Origin: a gamma proteobacterium NOR5-3
Lineage (GTDB): Bacteria > Pseudomonadota > Gammaproteobacteria > Pseudomonadales > Halieaceae
Direction: 5' to 3'
Assembly (NCBI GenBank): GCA_000158155.1
Contig: DS999406.1
Coordinates: 732,986-796,985, forward strand
DNA length: 64,000 nucleotides
This document shows, piece by piece, positions 54,014 to 62,293 of this stretch. Each line of letters opens with the position of its first letter. The stretch's first letter is position 1. The notes under the pieces are model-generated. The model made no database searches. It was not told where the DNA came from and was given only the letters and a program-made list of their open reading frames with translations. A program made the position numbers and the translations under genes.

Positions 54014-55126
54014 ATGAGTCTTAAGCACACGCCCCTGGATTCACTGCACCGAGAGTTGGGTGCTCGCATGGTGCCCTTTGCCGGCTATGACATGCCCGTG
54101 CAGTACAGTAAGGGCATCATTGCGGAGCACCGGCATACCCGGGAGCATGCCGGCCTGTTTGATGTGTCGCACATGGGGCAATTCATTCTTGAAGGCCCGG
54201 GCATTACTGAAACTCTGGAATCTCTGGTCCCTGTGGATTTGCAGGCGTTGGGCGAGCATCGACAGAGCTACGCGCTGCTGACTAACGATGAGGGTGGTGT
54301 AAGAGACGATTTAATCATTACACGCTGGGGCGCCCATGCGTTTTTTCTGGTGGTCAATGCGTCGTGCAAGGCACAGGATCGGACTTGGATAGAATCTAAT
54401 CTCAGTGCGGGTCAAAGCTTGAGAGAGCTTGACGGACAGGGTCTGCTTGCTTTGCAGGGCCCTCGGGCTCGGGACGTTCTGAGCAGCCTGTTACCGGAAA
54501 CTGCTGCGCTGACGTTCCTGCAGGGCGCGCATTGTGAGCTCGATGGCATGCCGGTTTACGTCACCTGCTCCGGATACACCGGAGAGGATGGCTATGAACT
54601 GTCCATGGCCGCAGAGCACACCGGGATCTTCGCCCGCAAACTACTGAGTCATGAGGCGACAGAGCCTGTGGGTCTGGGGGCCCGGGATTCGCTGCGTCTG
54701 GAGTCGGGTCTGTGCCTCTACGGTCACGAGTTGTCACCAACGATCACGCCCATAGAAGCGAAATTGAATTGGTCTATCAGTAAATCCCGTCGTCCCGATG
54801 GTGAGCGTGCGGGGGGGTATCCCGGCGCTGAGCGTATTGCGCGGCAGTTGAGTGAGGGAACAGCGCGCGTTCGCATAGGCATGCGGGTGCTGGGCAAGCG
54901 TCCGGTGCGCGAGGGTCAGGAGGTTCTTAACGGGGACGGCGAGGTGGTGGGGGTCATTACCTCCGGAGCCTACGCGGCCACCGTCGATGCGCCTATTGCC
55001 ATGGCTTTTGTGGATAGCGCCTACGCTGCACTGGATACGGAGCTTGGCGTTTATGTTCGCGGAAAAACGCTGCCGGTGGTGGTCTGCAAGCTGCCCGTGG
55101 TGCCTCAGCGTTACTACCGCGGCTGA
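54014..55126 (+). CDS. gcvT: Glycine cleavage T protein (aminomethyltransferase)
   Basis: 370-residue folate-dependent aminomethyltransferase. Key segments are GARMVPFAGYDMPVQY near the start, HAGLFDVSHMGQ, GLLALQGPRA and CSGYTGEDGYELSM; the folate Asp is in RDDLIITR. gcvH and gcvP are not adjacent, so it may belong to the main glycine cleavage system encoded elsewhere or be a stand-alone T-like protein. The ATG at 54014 has GGAAGTATTGGA upstream. Confidence 0.88.
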   Translation: MSLKHTPLDSLHRELGARMVPFAGYDMPVQYSKGIIAEHRHTREHAGLFDVSHMGQFILEGPGITETLESLVPVDLQALGEHRQSYALLTNDEGGVRDDLIITRWGAHAFFLVVNASCKAQDRTWIESNLSAGQSLRELDGQGLLALQGPRARDVLSSLLPETAALTFLQGAHCELDGMPVYVTCSGYTGEDGYELSMAAEHTGIFARKLLSHEATEPVGLGARDSLRLESGLCLYGHELSPTITPIEAKLNWSISKSRRPDGERAGGYPGAERIARQLSEGTARVRIGMRVLGKRPVREGQEVLNGDGEVVGVITSGAYAATVDAPIAMAFVDSAYAALDTELGVYVRGKTLPVVVCKLPVVPQRYYRG

Positions 55127-55678
55127 TCAGTTGGCCCAGGCGCGGTGGGCTCGAAACTGCTTTGACAGATAGTCCATCTGATCTGCCAGTACCCGGTCTT
55201 TCGCCAGGTAGTGCCACTCATAGGTATTGGGCCGAAAGGGAACAGCCAGTAATGGCATGCCGGCTTCTTCTGGCGTGAGATTGTCCTTTTGCCAGTTGCA
55301 GCGCTTACAGGCGGCGACCACGTTCTCCCAGCGATCGCTGCCGCCCCGGGATACAGGCATTACATGATCGCGGGTGAGTTCCGAGCGACTGTGCTGTGTG
55401 CCGCAGTACAGGCAGCGATGATCATCCCGGCGAAACAGCGTGCGATTGCACAGTGGTGGCGTAAAGCCCTGAACAATCCGCCCCTGAAGTGCGACGATCG
55501 GCTGTAGATCGATACGGGAACGTTTTCCGGAGAGTCGTTGGACGCCCCCAAACACCGGAGGTAATACGTCACCAATGCCGTAGACCACGTCGCCCCGGGC
55601 ATAGGCGGATATTGCTTCGTGCAGTGACAGCCAACCGCGGGGTTGTCCTGCCAGGTCCAACTTAAGGATCGCTTGCAT
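55127..55678 (-). CDS. HNH endonuclease family protein
   Basis: 183 residues. The zinc-binding HNH site reads CLYCGTQHSRSELTRDHVMP and AACKRCNWQKDNLTP. Widely conserved in gammaproteobacterial chromosomes outside mobile elements, so a housekeeping role is likely but undefined. It ends immediately next to the gcvT stop, tail to tail. Confidence 0.88.
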   Translation of the reverse strand: MQAILKLDLAGQPRGWLSLHEAISAYARGDVVYGIGDVLPPVFGGVQRLSGKRSRIDLQPIVALQGRIVQGFTPPLCNRTLFRRDDHRCLYCGTQHSRSELTRDHVMPVSRGGSDRWENVVAACKRCNWQKDNLTPEEAGMPLLAVPFRPNTYEWHYLAKDRVLADQMDYLSKQFRAHRAWAN

Positions 55679-55770
55679 AGTGTCCTACTCGCCGTAGGTT
55701 GTTCTTACGCTACTGCAATCACCGTCTGCAAACAATCCCCTGGGTACACTCATGTACCCAAACAAAGCAT

Positions 55771-57585
55771 TTACTTTGCGCCAGAGGGCTTTTCTACCGC
55801 TCCGTCTTCGTTGGTTTTCCATACCAGTGCGATAAGGCGCTGGGTTCCGCTTTGCTTGCCAATGCTGTCCGGGTCATCAATGACGCGCAGCTTTTGCTTG
55901 TCACCCAGACTGAACAGCGGAATCAATTTAGCCCCGCTTTCGCGCTTGTAATCTTCAAGACTGAAGTCGTCACTCAGTCGAATAGTTTTCATCTCTGCGC
56001 CGCCGGCGAGGAGGCTGGCTATTTTTTCGAAAGTCACATCCGCCGTGAAGAGACGCGGTGGTGCGTATTCATCGGCAATCCGCGAGCGGTCGGTTTCTTT
56101 GCGGTCTTCACTGTTGCGCAGACTGAAGACGCGTTGGGGGCCGAACTCGCCGCGGAACTTCATGCAGGCGAGGGTGTTCCACCGTGAGCGGCGGCTCACG
56201 GCAAACAGCCGTCCGATACCCGAAAGCTCCAGAAACTGATCGGCATGAGAGGAGATCGGGTCGCCGAAGTACACCTCAAGTCCGGCCATGCGTGCGGCGC
56301 GAATTTCTTCATAGGACGTATCGGCCAATTTCACACGAAAGCCCTGATCCTGAAGTGCCTTGGCCATGGCTCGGGCCACGCTGTTAGCACCCACAAACAG
56401 CATGCCATTGGGCTCCGCCTCGGCAAGTCCCAGGGCCTTGGTGACCCGCCCGGCGCTAAGGCTTTGTAACAGCACGGTGGCCAAAATCACTAAAAAGGTC
56501 AGTGCTACCAGCGCTGATGCGCCCTCGTGACCCGACTCCTCCAGACGGATGGCAAACAGGGACGAGACCGCGGCGGCAACGATACCCCGGGGTGCGACCC
56601 AGGAGATCAGGGCTTTTTGCTGCCAGCGATAACCACTGCGAATGGTGGACAACCAGACGATGATCGGGCGCGCTGCAAGAATCACCACAAGGATAATCAC
56701 ACCCTGCCAACCCGTCGCAATGATCTCGGCAGGATCTACCCGGGCGCCGAGCACCACAAACAGTACCGAGATGATCAGCACCGAGAGGCTTTCTTTAAAG
56801 CTGAGTATTTCGTTCACTGCGACGTTGCGCATGTTCCCCAGCAAAATACCCATGATCGTCACCGCCAACAGACCGGATTCATGAGCCAGTGCGTCGCTGC
56901 CGGCAAACACCATGACGACCCAGGCAAGCGTGAGTACGTTGAGCAAATATTCCGGTACCCAGTGCCTGCGAAGAACCAGGCCCAGGCTTCCCGCGCCGGC
57001 CAGACCCATAAAAGTCCCGGCGCCAATACTCTCGGCAAACAGCATGAGCGAGTTTTGTCCCGTGAGGAGGTACTGAAAGACCAGTACGGCCAGTAGTGCA
57101 CCAACGGGGTCAATCAAAATCCCTTCCCAGCGCAGCACCTGGCTCACACTGTTTTCTGCGCGCATGGTGCGCAGCAGCGGATTAATGACCGTAGGCCCGG
57201 TTACGATCATCAATGCAGCAAACAGCATGGCGATGTCGCCGGACAGTCCCGCTAAGTAGTGAGCACCTGCAGCGATGAGCAGCCAGTTCAGGACCGCACC
57301 CCAGCTGACAAGATTGGTGACCACGGCGCCGTGCCCGCGGATGTCGCGAAACCTGAGCGTCATTCCGCCTTCAAACAGCACCAGGGCAACACCCAGGGAC
57401 ACCATGGGAAAGAGTATCGGTCCGAACATCTCGTCGGGATTGAGCAGGCCCGTTGCCGGTCCGGCGAGAATGCCCAGAGCCAGGAGGGGGAGAATCGACG
57501 GTAGCTTTAGGCGCCAGGCCAGCCACTGGGCGCCGACGCCGAGTACCAGCACGGCGGCCATGGTGTAGAGAACGGATTGATCCAT
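55771..57585 (-). CDS. CPA1-family cation:proton antiporter with TrkA-N domain
   Basis: 604 residues. About 12 membrane spans in the first 400 residues form the antiporter, with MTLRFRDIRGHGAVVTNLVS (split) and TGPTVINPLLR near the ion-binding region, and WVAPRGIVAAAVSSLFAIRL. The C-terminal cytoplasmic part is TrkA-N/RCK-like (NGMLFVGANSVARAMAKAL, LADTSYEEIRAARMAGLEV), so nucleotide regulation is likely. Probably sodium or potassium for proton exchange. Confidence 0.88.
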   Translation of the reverse strand: MDQSVLYTMAAVLVLGVGAQWLAWRLKLPSILPLLALGILAGPATGLLNPDEMFGPILFPMVSLGVALVLFEGGMTLRFRDIRGHGAVVTNLVSWGAVLNWLLIAAGAHYLAGLSGDIAMLFAALMIVTGPTVINPLLRTMRAENSVSQVLRWEGILIDPVGALLAVLVFQYLLTGQNSLMLFAESIGAGTFMGLAGAGSLGLVLRRHWVPEYLLNVLTLAWVVMVFAGSDALAHESGLLAVTIMGILLGNMRNVAVNEILSFKESLSVLIISVLFVVLGARVDPAEIIATGWQGVIILVVILAARPIIVWLSTIRSGYRWQQKALISWVAPRGIVAAAVSSLFAIRLEESGHEGASALVALTFLVILATVLLQSLSAGRVTKALGLAEAEPNGMLFVGANSVARAMAKALQDQGFRVKLADTSYEEIRAARMAGLEVYFGDPISSHADQFLELSGIGRLFAVSRRSRWNTLACMKFRGEFGPQRVFSLRNSEDRKETDRSRIADEYAPPRLFTADVTFEKIASLLAGGAEMKTIRLSDDFSLEDYKRESGAKLIPLFSLGDKQKLRVIDDPDSIGKQSGTQRLIALVWKTNEDGAVEKPSGAK

Positions 57586-57679
57586 GAAAGGCTAGGGCCC
57601 GCGTTTGGATTAGCGGGCCAGACTACTGTGATCAGCGAGCGATGGAAAGGAGGGCGCTTTGGGTAGCGCCCACAGCTTT

Positions 57680-58210
57680 CTACTCGTAGCGATCCTTGAG
57701 AACAAAAAAGGCAACGAAAAGCATGGCAATGCTAAAGGGCAGGGCGATGTAGATGCCGTTAATGCCCAGGATCGACTCCAGTGTCACAGCGCCAAAATTA
57801 GCCGGCTCTATCAGTTTGGCTTCCAGAAAAGGAAACGCCAGAGAGAACAGGAAAGCACCGGCCAGCGCACCCAGCAGAGTGAAGATCGCGTCTTTCTTGC
57901 CCTCGGCACTACCAACGACACAGGTTCCCGGGCAGTAACCGGCGACCGCCCAGCCGATACCAAAAATAGCGCCGCCGATAGCGATGCCCCAGACGTAGGC
58001 CGGTTTGACCGCCATATGCGCCAGGCCATTCATATCCAGCAGGTAGATGCCCAGAGACCCTACGCCGATAGCGGTCATCATCAATTTGATGATCCACATA
58101 TCTTTAAGAAGCAGGGTCCCCAGAATACGGCGATAACTCGTTGCACCGCCCATATACAGGATCGCGCCAAAGGCGCAGCCAATCAGAAATCCGATGATTA
58201 AAGTGCTCAT
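57680..58210 (-). CDS. YeeE/YedE (PmpB-like) membrane protein
   Basis: 176 residues, about four to five membrane spans, with the YeeE/YedE signature GIGWAVAGYCPGTCVVG. Such proteins carry thiosulfate or other sulfur species; here they sit beside Sox genes and an ArsR regulator of the BigR type, a combination known for PmpAB. The upstream frame is open, but ATG 58210 overlaps the end of the next gene upstream and is preferred. Confidence 0.85.
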   Translation of the reverse strand: MSTLIIGFLIGCAFGAILYMGGATSYRRILGTLLLKDMWIIKLMMTAIGVGSLGIYLLDMNGLAHMAVKPAYVWGIAIGGAIFGIGWAVAGYCPGTCVVGSAEGKKDAIFTLLGALAGAFLFSLAFPFLEAKLIEPANFGAVTLESILGINGIYIALPFSIAMLFVAFFVLKDRYE

Positions 58211-58743
58211 CACGCTCTCCCGCGGTACAGGAACTTGGCCATCAGGATTGCGGATACAAAAGTGATGACGCCAAAAATAAAGGAGCTCAGTGCCAGCTGG
58301 GAGATGCCACTGATCATGTGACCACTGGTACAGCCACCGGCCAGTCGCGCTCCAAACAGTAAAAGCACGCCGCCAAAAAACGATGCCAGGTAGCGCTTGG
58401 TCTGAGAGGGGCCAAAAGTTGCCTTCCAGAGTTCGGGCATGGAGCCTTTGTCTGCATCGGGCTGACGGCGCCGCAACAGCTGTGCTGTTACCCCGCCGCC
58501 CACGACCATGCCGAAGACCAGCATCCAGCCATAGCCAACGCCCCAATCATCTGCCTCACCGTATTTGGCGAGATAGGTGTTGGATTCGGCAAATTCCGGT
58601 GCGACCTGATGGGCCACCATGCCGTCGGTGACGACAAACTGTGTCGATACTCCCAGCGGTTTTACCAAAGCGGTTGCAACGATGAGCAGCAGGCCCAGAG
58701 AAATGCCCGCCACTTTCCAAGAAATGATGAAGTCTTTATTCAC
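58210..58743 (-). CDS. YeeE/YedE (PmpA-like) membrane protein
   Basis: 177 residues from GTG 58743. The YeeE/YedE signature is GARLAGGCTSGHMISG with the conserved Cys, and the last span is SSFIFGVITFVSAILMAKFL. The stop TGA shares one base with the ATG of the following YeeE gene, so they are translationally coupled. It forms a two-part transporter with it (PmpA + PmpB order). Confidence 0.85.
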   Translation of the reverse strand: MNKDFIISWKVAGISLGLLLIVATALVKPLGVSTQFVVTDGMVAHQVAPEFAESNTYLAKYGEADDWGVGYGWMLVFGMVVGGGVTAQLLRRRQPDADKGSMPELWKATFGPSQTKRYLASFFGGVLLLFGARLAGGCTSGHMISGISQLALSSFIFGVITFVSAILMAKFLYRGRA

Positions 58744-58798
58744 AACGCTGTCCCTATTTATAGTTAGTGCCGAAGCGTGAGTGTATATTAGCAAGTTT

Positions 58799-58808
58799 AA
58801 ATATTAAG
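58799..58808. promoter_or_regulatory. Candidate ArsR (BigR/SqrR-like) operator, yeeE/MBL promoter region
   Basis: AAATATTAAG within a very AT-rich stretch (58782-58822) between the divergent yeeE pair and the MBL-fold gene. A near-identical GAATATTAAG lies upstream of fadL, so a shared regulator is likely. Confidence 0.4.
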
Positions 58809-58822
58809 TAAATTGTATATTT

Positions 58823-59794
58823 ATGAACCCGTTTAGCGATAGATCGATAAAAGCCGTGATGTTTGTCCTGTTCGGCGTGTTTATGGGGGCATGGAGTGCT
58901 TTGACGGCCTCTGCCGACGCGTCGGAGCTGCCGATACTTGTCATCATCCAGGTGAGTGAGAATGTGTATTCGGCCATTGGCGCCACTGCAGCGCCATCGC
59001 GGGATAACTTCGGCCACAATAACAATCTCTCTTTTGTCATTACCGAGGGTGGCGTGGTGGTTGTGAACGGGGGGGACAATGCCCTCCTGGCCGCCGCGCT
59101 GCATCGCGCTATCAAAGAGCGTACCGATAAACCCGTGCGCTACGTAATCAACGAAAACGGTCAGGGCCACGCCTTTTTGGGCAACAGCTATTGGTCTGAT
59201 CTTGGTGTCAAGATCCTTGCCCAGCGTCAGGCCATTGAGGAGATCAAGACACACGGCGAAGCGTCTTTGTCGCAAATGCGCGAACGTATGGGGCCTTTGG
59301 TGAGTGGTGCGCGGGTTGTGGTCCCGGATATTGCAGTGGATGATCGCTACGTGCTTGAGCTGGCGGGGGAGCCCATCGAGCTTCGTCGTTTTGGCGCCGC
59401 TCATTCGCCCGGTGACCTGTCGGTTTGGCTACCCGAGCAGCGGATCCTCATTGCTGGTGATATCGCCTTTCATGAGCGTTTATTGGGTATTTTTCCGGAT
59501 TCGGATGTCGATGCCTGGATAGATTCTTTTGATGTTATGGCTGACCTGGATCCTGTAATTGTGATTCCGGGTCACGGTCATCCCACGGATATCGAAACCC
59601 TGCGCTACTTCACTCAGGGATATCTGCAGTTTTTGCGGGACGAAATAGAGGTGATTCTCGATGATGACGGCGATCTAAGCGATGCCTACAACGTCGATCA
59701 GTCTGCCTACGAAATGCTCGACACCTTCGATGAGCTTGCGCAAAAGAATGCGGGGCGAATGTTCAGGCAGATGGAAGAAAAGCTGTTTCAGTGA
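58823..59794 (+). CDS. MBL-fold protein with altered metal site
   Basis: 323 residues with an N-terminal signal-like segment (VMFVLFGVFMGAWSALTASADA). The metallo-beta-lactamase fold is clear, with GAAHSPGDLSVWLP, LIAGDIAFHE and IPGHGHPTD. However, the first zinc motif is NENGQGHAFLGN (110-121) where THxHxDHxGGN is expected, so three of the ligands are replaced (His112 to Asn, His114 to Gln, His117 to Ala; Asp116 to His). It resembles the SoxH-like hydrolases of sulfur clusters. Probably periplasmic; may bind one metal or none. Confidence 0.8.
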   Translation: MNPFSDRSIKAVMFVLFGVFMGAWSALTASADASELPILVIIQVSENVYSAIGATAAPSRDNFGHNNNLSFVITEGGVVVVNGGDNALLAAALHRAIKERTDKPVRYVINENGQGHAFLGNSYWSDLGVKILAQRQAIEEIKTHGEASLSQMRERMGPLVSGARVVVPDIAVDDRYVLELAGEPIELRRFGAAHSPGDLSVWLPEQRILIAGDIAFHERLLGIFPDSDVDAWIDSFDVMADLDPVIVIPGHGHPTDIETLRYFTQGYLQFLRDEIEVILDDDGDLSDAYNVDQSAYEMLDTFDELAQKNAGRMFRQMEEKLFQ

Positions 59795-59812
59795 TGGTCT
59801 GAGGTGGACGCC

Positions 59813-60208
59813 TCAGCTTGCTGCCAGGATCATGAATGTTCCAGTCGCCCGAGCGAGAAGCCTCTTCTGGTCATCAAAAATTTCGCTCTCTAAAGCACCA
59901 GTGCGTCGGCCTTTGTGAACGACCCGTGTCTCGCAGCGTAGCGGCCCCGCAAAAGCCGGGCGGAAATAGTTGATTTTGATCTCTATGGTGGAGCAGATTT
60001 CGCCCCTGGCTAATACTCCGGACAGGGCCGCGCCCATCGCTGTGTCCGCAAGAGCGTAGGTCACCGCGCCGTGGACTACGCCATTGGGGTTCATATGCCG
60101 GTCGTCGGCGGTGAGCTCGCAGCTACAGTGTCCGTCGGCATTACTGATCATCTCCAGGCCGATGAGGTCCGCAAAAGGATGTGCGATTGTAGCTATGGGT
60201 TCAGTCAT
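59813..60208 (-). CDS. PaaI-like hotdog-fold thioesterase
   Basis: 131 residues from ATG 60208 (a TTG at 60238 is also in frame). The hotdog core is NPNGVVHGAVTYALADTAMG with the HGG-like catalytic segment and INYFRPAFAGPLRCE. A cytoplasmic acyl-CoA thioesterase of unknown specificity. It converges on the MBL gene with an 18-base gap. Confidence 0.82.
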   Translation of the reverse strand: MTEPIATIAHPFADLIGLEMISNADGHCSCELTADDRHMNPNGVVHGAVTYALADTAMGAALSGVLARGEICSTIEIKINYFRPAFAGPLRCETRVVHKGRRTGALESEIFDDQKRLLARATGTFMILAAS

Positions 60209-60280
60209 GAGGTGCTGGCCTGTTCTTGCCCAGCTCAATACGTGATGTTCAGCGAGCTTCGTGAATCTTAATGAGGTACG

Positions 60281-60316
60281 CGGTTCGCCAAGCCCTTACG
60301 CGGGGTTGGCGAACCG
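60281..60316. terminator. Hairpin between fadL and the thioesterase gene
   Basis: Perfect 11-base arms CGGTTCGCCAA (60281-60291) and TTGGCGAACCG (60306-60316). It follows the leftward fadL stop and may end its transcript, though no T-run follows. Confidence 0.5.
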
Positions 60317-60334
60317 ATCAGCCAACGCGACTCT

Positions 60335-61702
60335 TTACCAGCTCCAGGCAAACTCAATCTCGAACTGATCCATGGTCAGCTCGATGTTTTGCGTGGGGTC
60401 AAAGGCGTTAGGCCCGGTCACAGAGTTCTCGGGTGCATACATAAACGCAACGCTGAACTCATTGCCTTTCGCGTTCTTGCGAGACACACCAAAGGTAAAG
60501 TGCTGCTCGACGGTGGCGGGGGCCAGGATGTTCAGCACTACCGCCGACTCGTCGATGGGCTGTTCACTGTAGTTGTAGCCAAAGCGATAGGTGAAGGGCG
60601 AGTCTCCGCGGATATAGCTGCCGCCAATTTTGTACGTTGTGACGTCACTCCAACCGAAACCCGCGCCCTGGTTGCCGCCGAAGCAGGCTTCCACATTGGT
60701 GCCGCCCTGTCCGGCGGTGGGGCAGTCAAAAATACGCTGCAGCGGCGTGGCGATGGATTCGATCTCGCCGTATTGCGCATGCTCAATGTCAAAGTGCAGT
60801 CTGAGGCGCTCAGTAGCCTGCCAACTGGCGCCGATACGACCAACAGCAGGAATATCAAAAGAGCCTTGCTGGGCGAAGAGGTCGGAGTAGTCATCAAACT
60901 CCTGCATCTCCATACGTGACTGATAGGACACGGCAAAATCCAGTGTGTCCGTGGCATTCCAGATCGCTCCGACCTTGAGTCCGTAGCCCAAAGAGTAATC
61001 TGTGCCGTTGTTGCTCAGGCCTGTAGGTGGCTGTGTGCCACCGCTGGCGGCAAAGGTTTTGGTGAATCCGCCAAAGGCAGAAACGCCCTCTATTTCGAAG
61101 GTTTGCATGGCGATTACCGGGCCGATGCCAAAGGCAAAATCGCCGGTTTTGAAGCTGTAACCCAACTCAAGAAAAGCCTGATTAAGGTTCACGCCGGTGT
61201 TGCCGGTACCAAAGGTGCCGGGCAGCGTCATTACCGGCGCGGGTCCCGGTCCGTCCGGATCAAAGGTGGCGCTACCGTCTTTATAGTCGGTGTTCATACC
61301 GCCGCGGCCATAAAACAGCAGGCTGATAGCCCGATCGTTCTCCAGAGCCCAGCTCTTGCCGATGTAAGGTATGGGGAAGTACTCGCTGCCGCTCTCGACA
61401 TTGTCGGCGTTGACGGTGAAAGAGCCGAATTGGCCGTTGAGCTGGCTATCGGTGGCGTCGTAGCTGCGCCGGGGCGAGAAAATGGCGATACCCATGTCAA
61501 GCCGATCACCCACAAGCACGCCAGAGGCGATGTTGTTGGCAGCATCGATAGACTGCTCCGGTGACGCGGTGCCAGCGCCTGCCTGGGCTTTGTTATGAGT
61601 GCCGATGCCGTGAGTGAAGTAACCATTAGTGGCGGCGGCATTGCCAGAAACAAAGAGCGCGCTCGCGATGGCGCTAGCTACAAACAGGTTATTTGCTCGC
61701 AT
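60335..61702 (-). CDS. FadL/OmpP1-family outer-membrane transporter
   Basis: 455 residues from ATG 61702, supported by AAAGGAC eight bases upstream; an earlier in-frame ATG lies at 61720. After a signal peptide (FVASAIASALFVSGNAAA), the N-terminal hatch NGYFTHGIGTHNKAQAGAG is typical, and the C-terminal FEIEFAWSW is a barrel end. Imports hydrophobic compounds such as fatty acids. Under the sulfur-type promoter it may carry another hydrophobic substrate. Confidence 0.88.
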   Translation of the reverse strand: MRANNLFVASAIASALFVSGNAAATNGYFTHGIGTHNKAQAGAGTASPEQSIDAANNIASGVLVGDRLDMGIAIFSPRRSYDATDSQLNGQFGSFTVNADNVESGSEYFPIPYIGKSWALENDRAISLLFYGRGGMNTDYKDGSATFDPDGPGPAPVMTLPGTFGTGNTGVNLNQAFLELGYSFKTGDFAFGIGPVIAMQTFEIEGVSAFGGFTKTFAASGGTQPPTGLSNNGTDYSLGYGLKVGAIWNATDTLDFAVSYQSRMEMQEFDDYSDLFAQQGSFDIPAVGRIGASWQATERLRLHFDIEHAQYGEIESIATPLQRIFDCPTAGQGGTNVEACFGGNQGAGFGWSDVTTYKIGGSYIRGDSPFTYRFGYNYSEQPIDESAVVLNILAPATVEQHFTFGVSRKNAKGNEFSVAFMYAPENSVTGPNAFDPTQNIELTMDQFEIEFAWSW

Positions 61703-61773
61703 TATTCTGTCCTTTTGCATTTTATCGTTATTGTCCCCCGCAGCATTGATGCCTTTCGCATCACGCTACATTC

Positions 61774-61783
61774 GAATATTAAG
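61774..61783. promoter_or_regulatory. Candidate ArsR operator upstream of fadL
   Basis: GAATATTAAG, part of a longer AT-rich stretch that includes the palindrome ATTCGAAT, 72 bases upstream of the fadL start. It matches the site at 58799-58808 at nine of ten positions. Confidence 0.4.
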
Positions 61784-61878
61784 ATATTGTGATTTTAGCT
61801 CGCTGTAAACGACTATTTACAACGAGCTATCACTTGAATGATCGAAAACAGGTCTGGAGCGGTCCCTCGTGAGCCGCT

Positions 61879-62184
61879 TTAGTCCTGACCATCAGCGCAA
61901 TACAGGTCGTAAAGCACGCCAATAACCTGGGCTATTTTGTCGTCCGTTATGGAGTAATACATGGTTTGGGCATCGCGGCGACTGGTGACAACGCCTTCGT
62001 GACGCATACGCGCCAGATGCTGAGAAAGTGGCGACTGTTTGACGCCAAGATTGCGCGACAGCTCGCCCACCGACTGCTCTCCAAACTTCAATTGGCACAA
62101 AACCATGAGCCTGTCCGGGTGCCCCAAAAGCTTCAGCAAATCGCTGACATCGGCGGCGGAACTGTGCATTTTGTCGAGATCCAT
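61879..62184 (-). CDS. ArsR-family regulator, BigR/SqrR-like persulfide sensor
   Basis: 101-residue winged-helix repressor. Recognition helix region VGELSRNLGVKQSPLSQHLARM. Cys30 (LMVLCQLKFGE) and Cys96 (YDLYCADG) are 66 residues apart, the same spacing as the redox pair of BigR (Cys42/108) and SqrR (Cys41/107). Metal-site residues of other ArsR proteins are absent. It is divergent from soxC and lies upstream of fadL in the same strand. Predicted to sense sulfide/persulfides and derepress sulfur genes. Confidence 0.88.
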   Translation of the reverse strand: MDLDKMHSSAADVSDLLKLLGHPDRLMVLCQLKFGEQSVGELSRNLGVKQSPLSQHLARMRHEGVVTSRRDAQTMYYSITDDKIAQVIGVLYDLYCADGQD

Positions 62185-62189
62185 AATAT

Positions 62190-62229
62190 TCCGGGTTTGT
62201 TATATGAGAAATTTATAATATATTAACGC
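62190..62229. promoter_or_regulatory. AT-rich divergent control region arsR/soxC
   Basis: AT-rich block with TTATAATATATTAA just upstream of the arsR start (62184) and about 70 bases upstream of soxC. It resembles the AATATTAAG sites near yeeE and fadL and probably carries the autoregulatory operator. Confidence 0.4.
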
Positions 62230-62293
62230 ATGTGTGGGCGTTGGTGAGTTTACTACTGTCTGGCTTGCAGCAACTAATAAGAAGGAAGCCATA

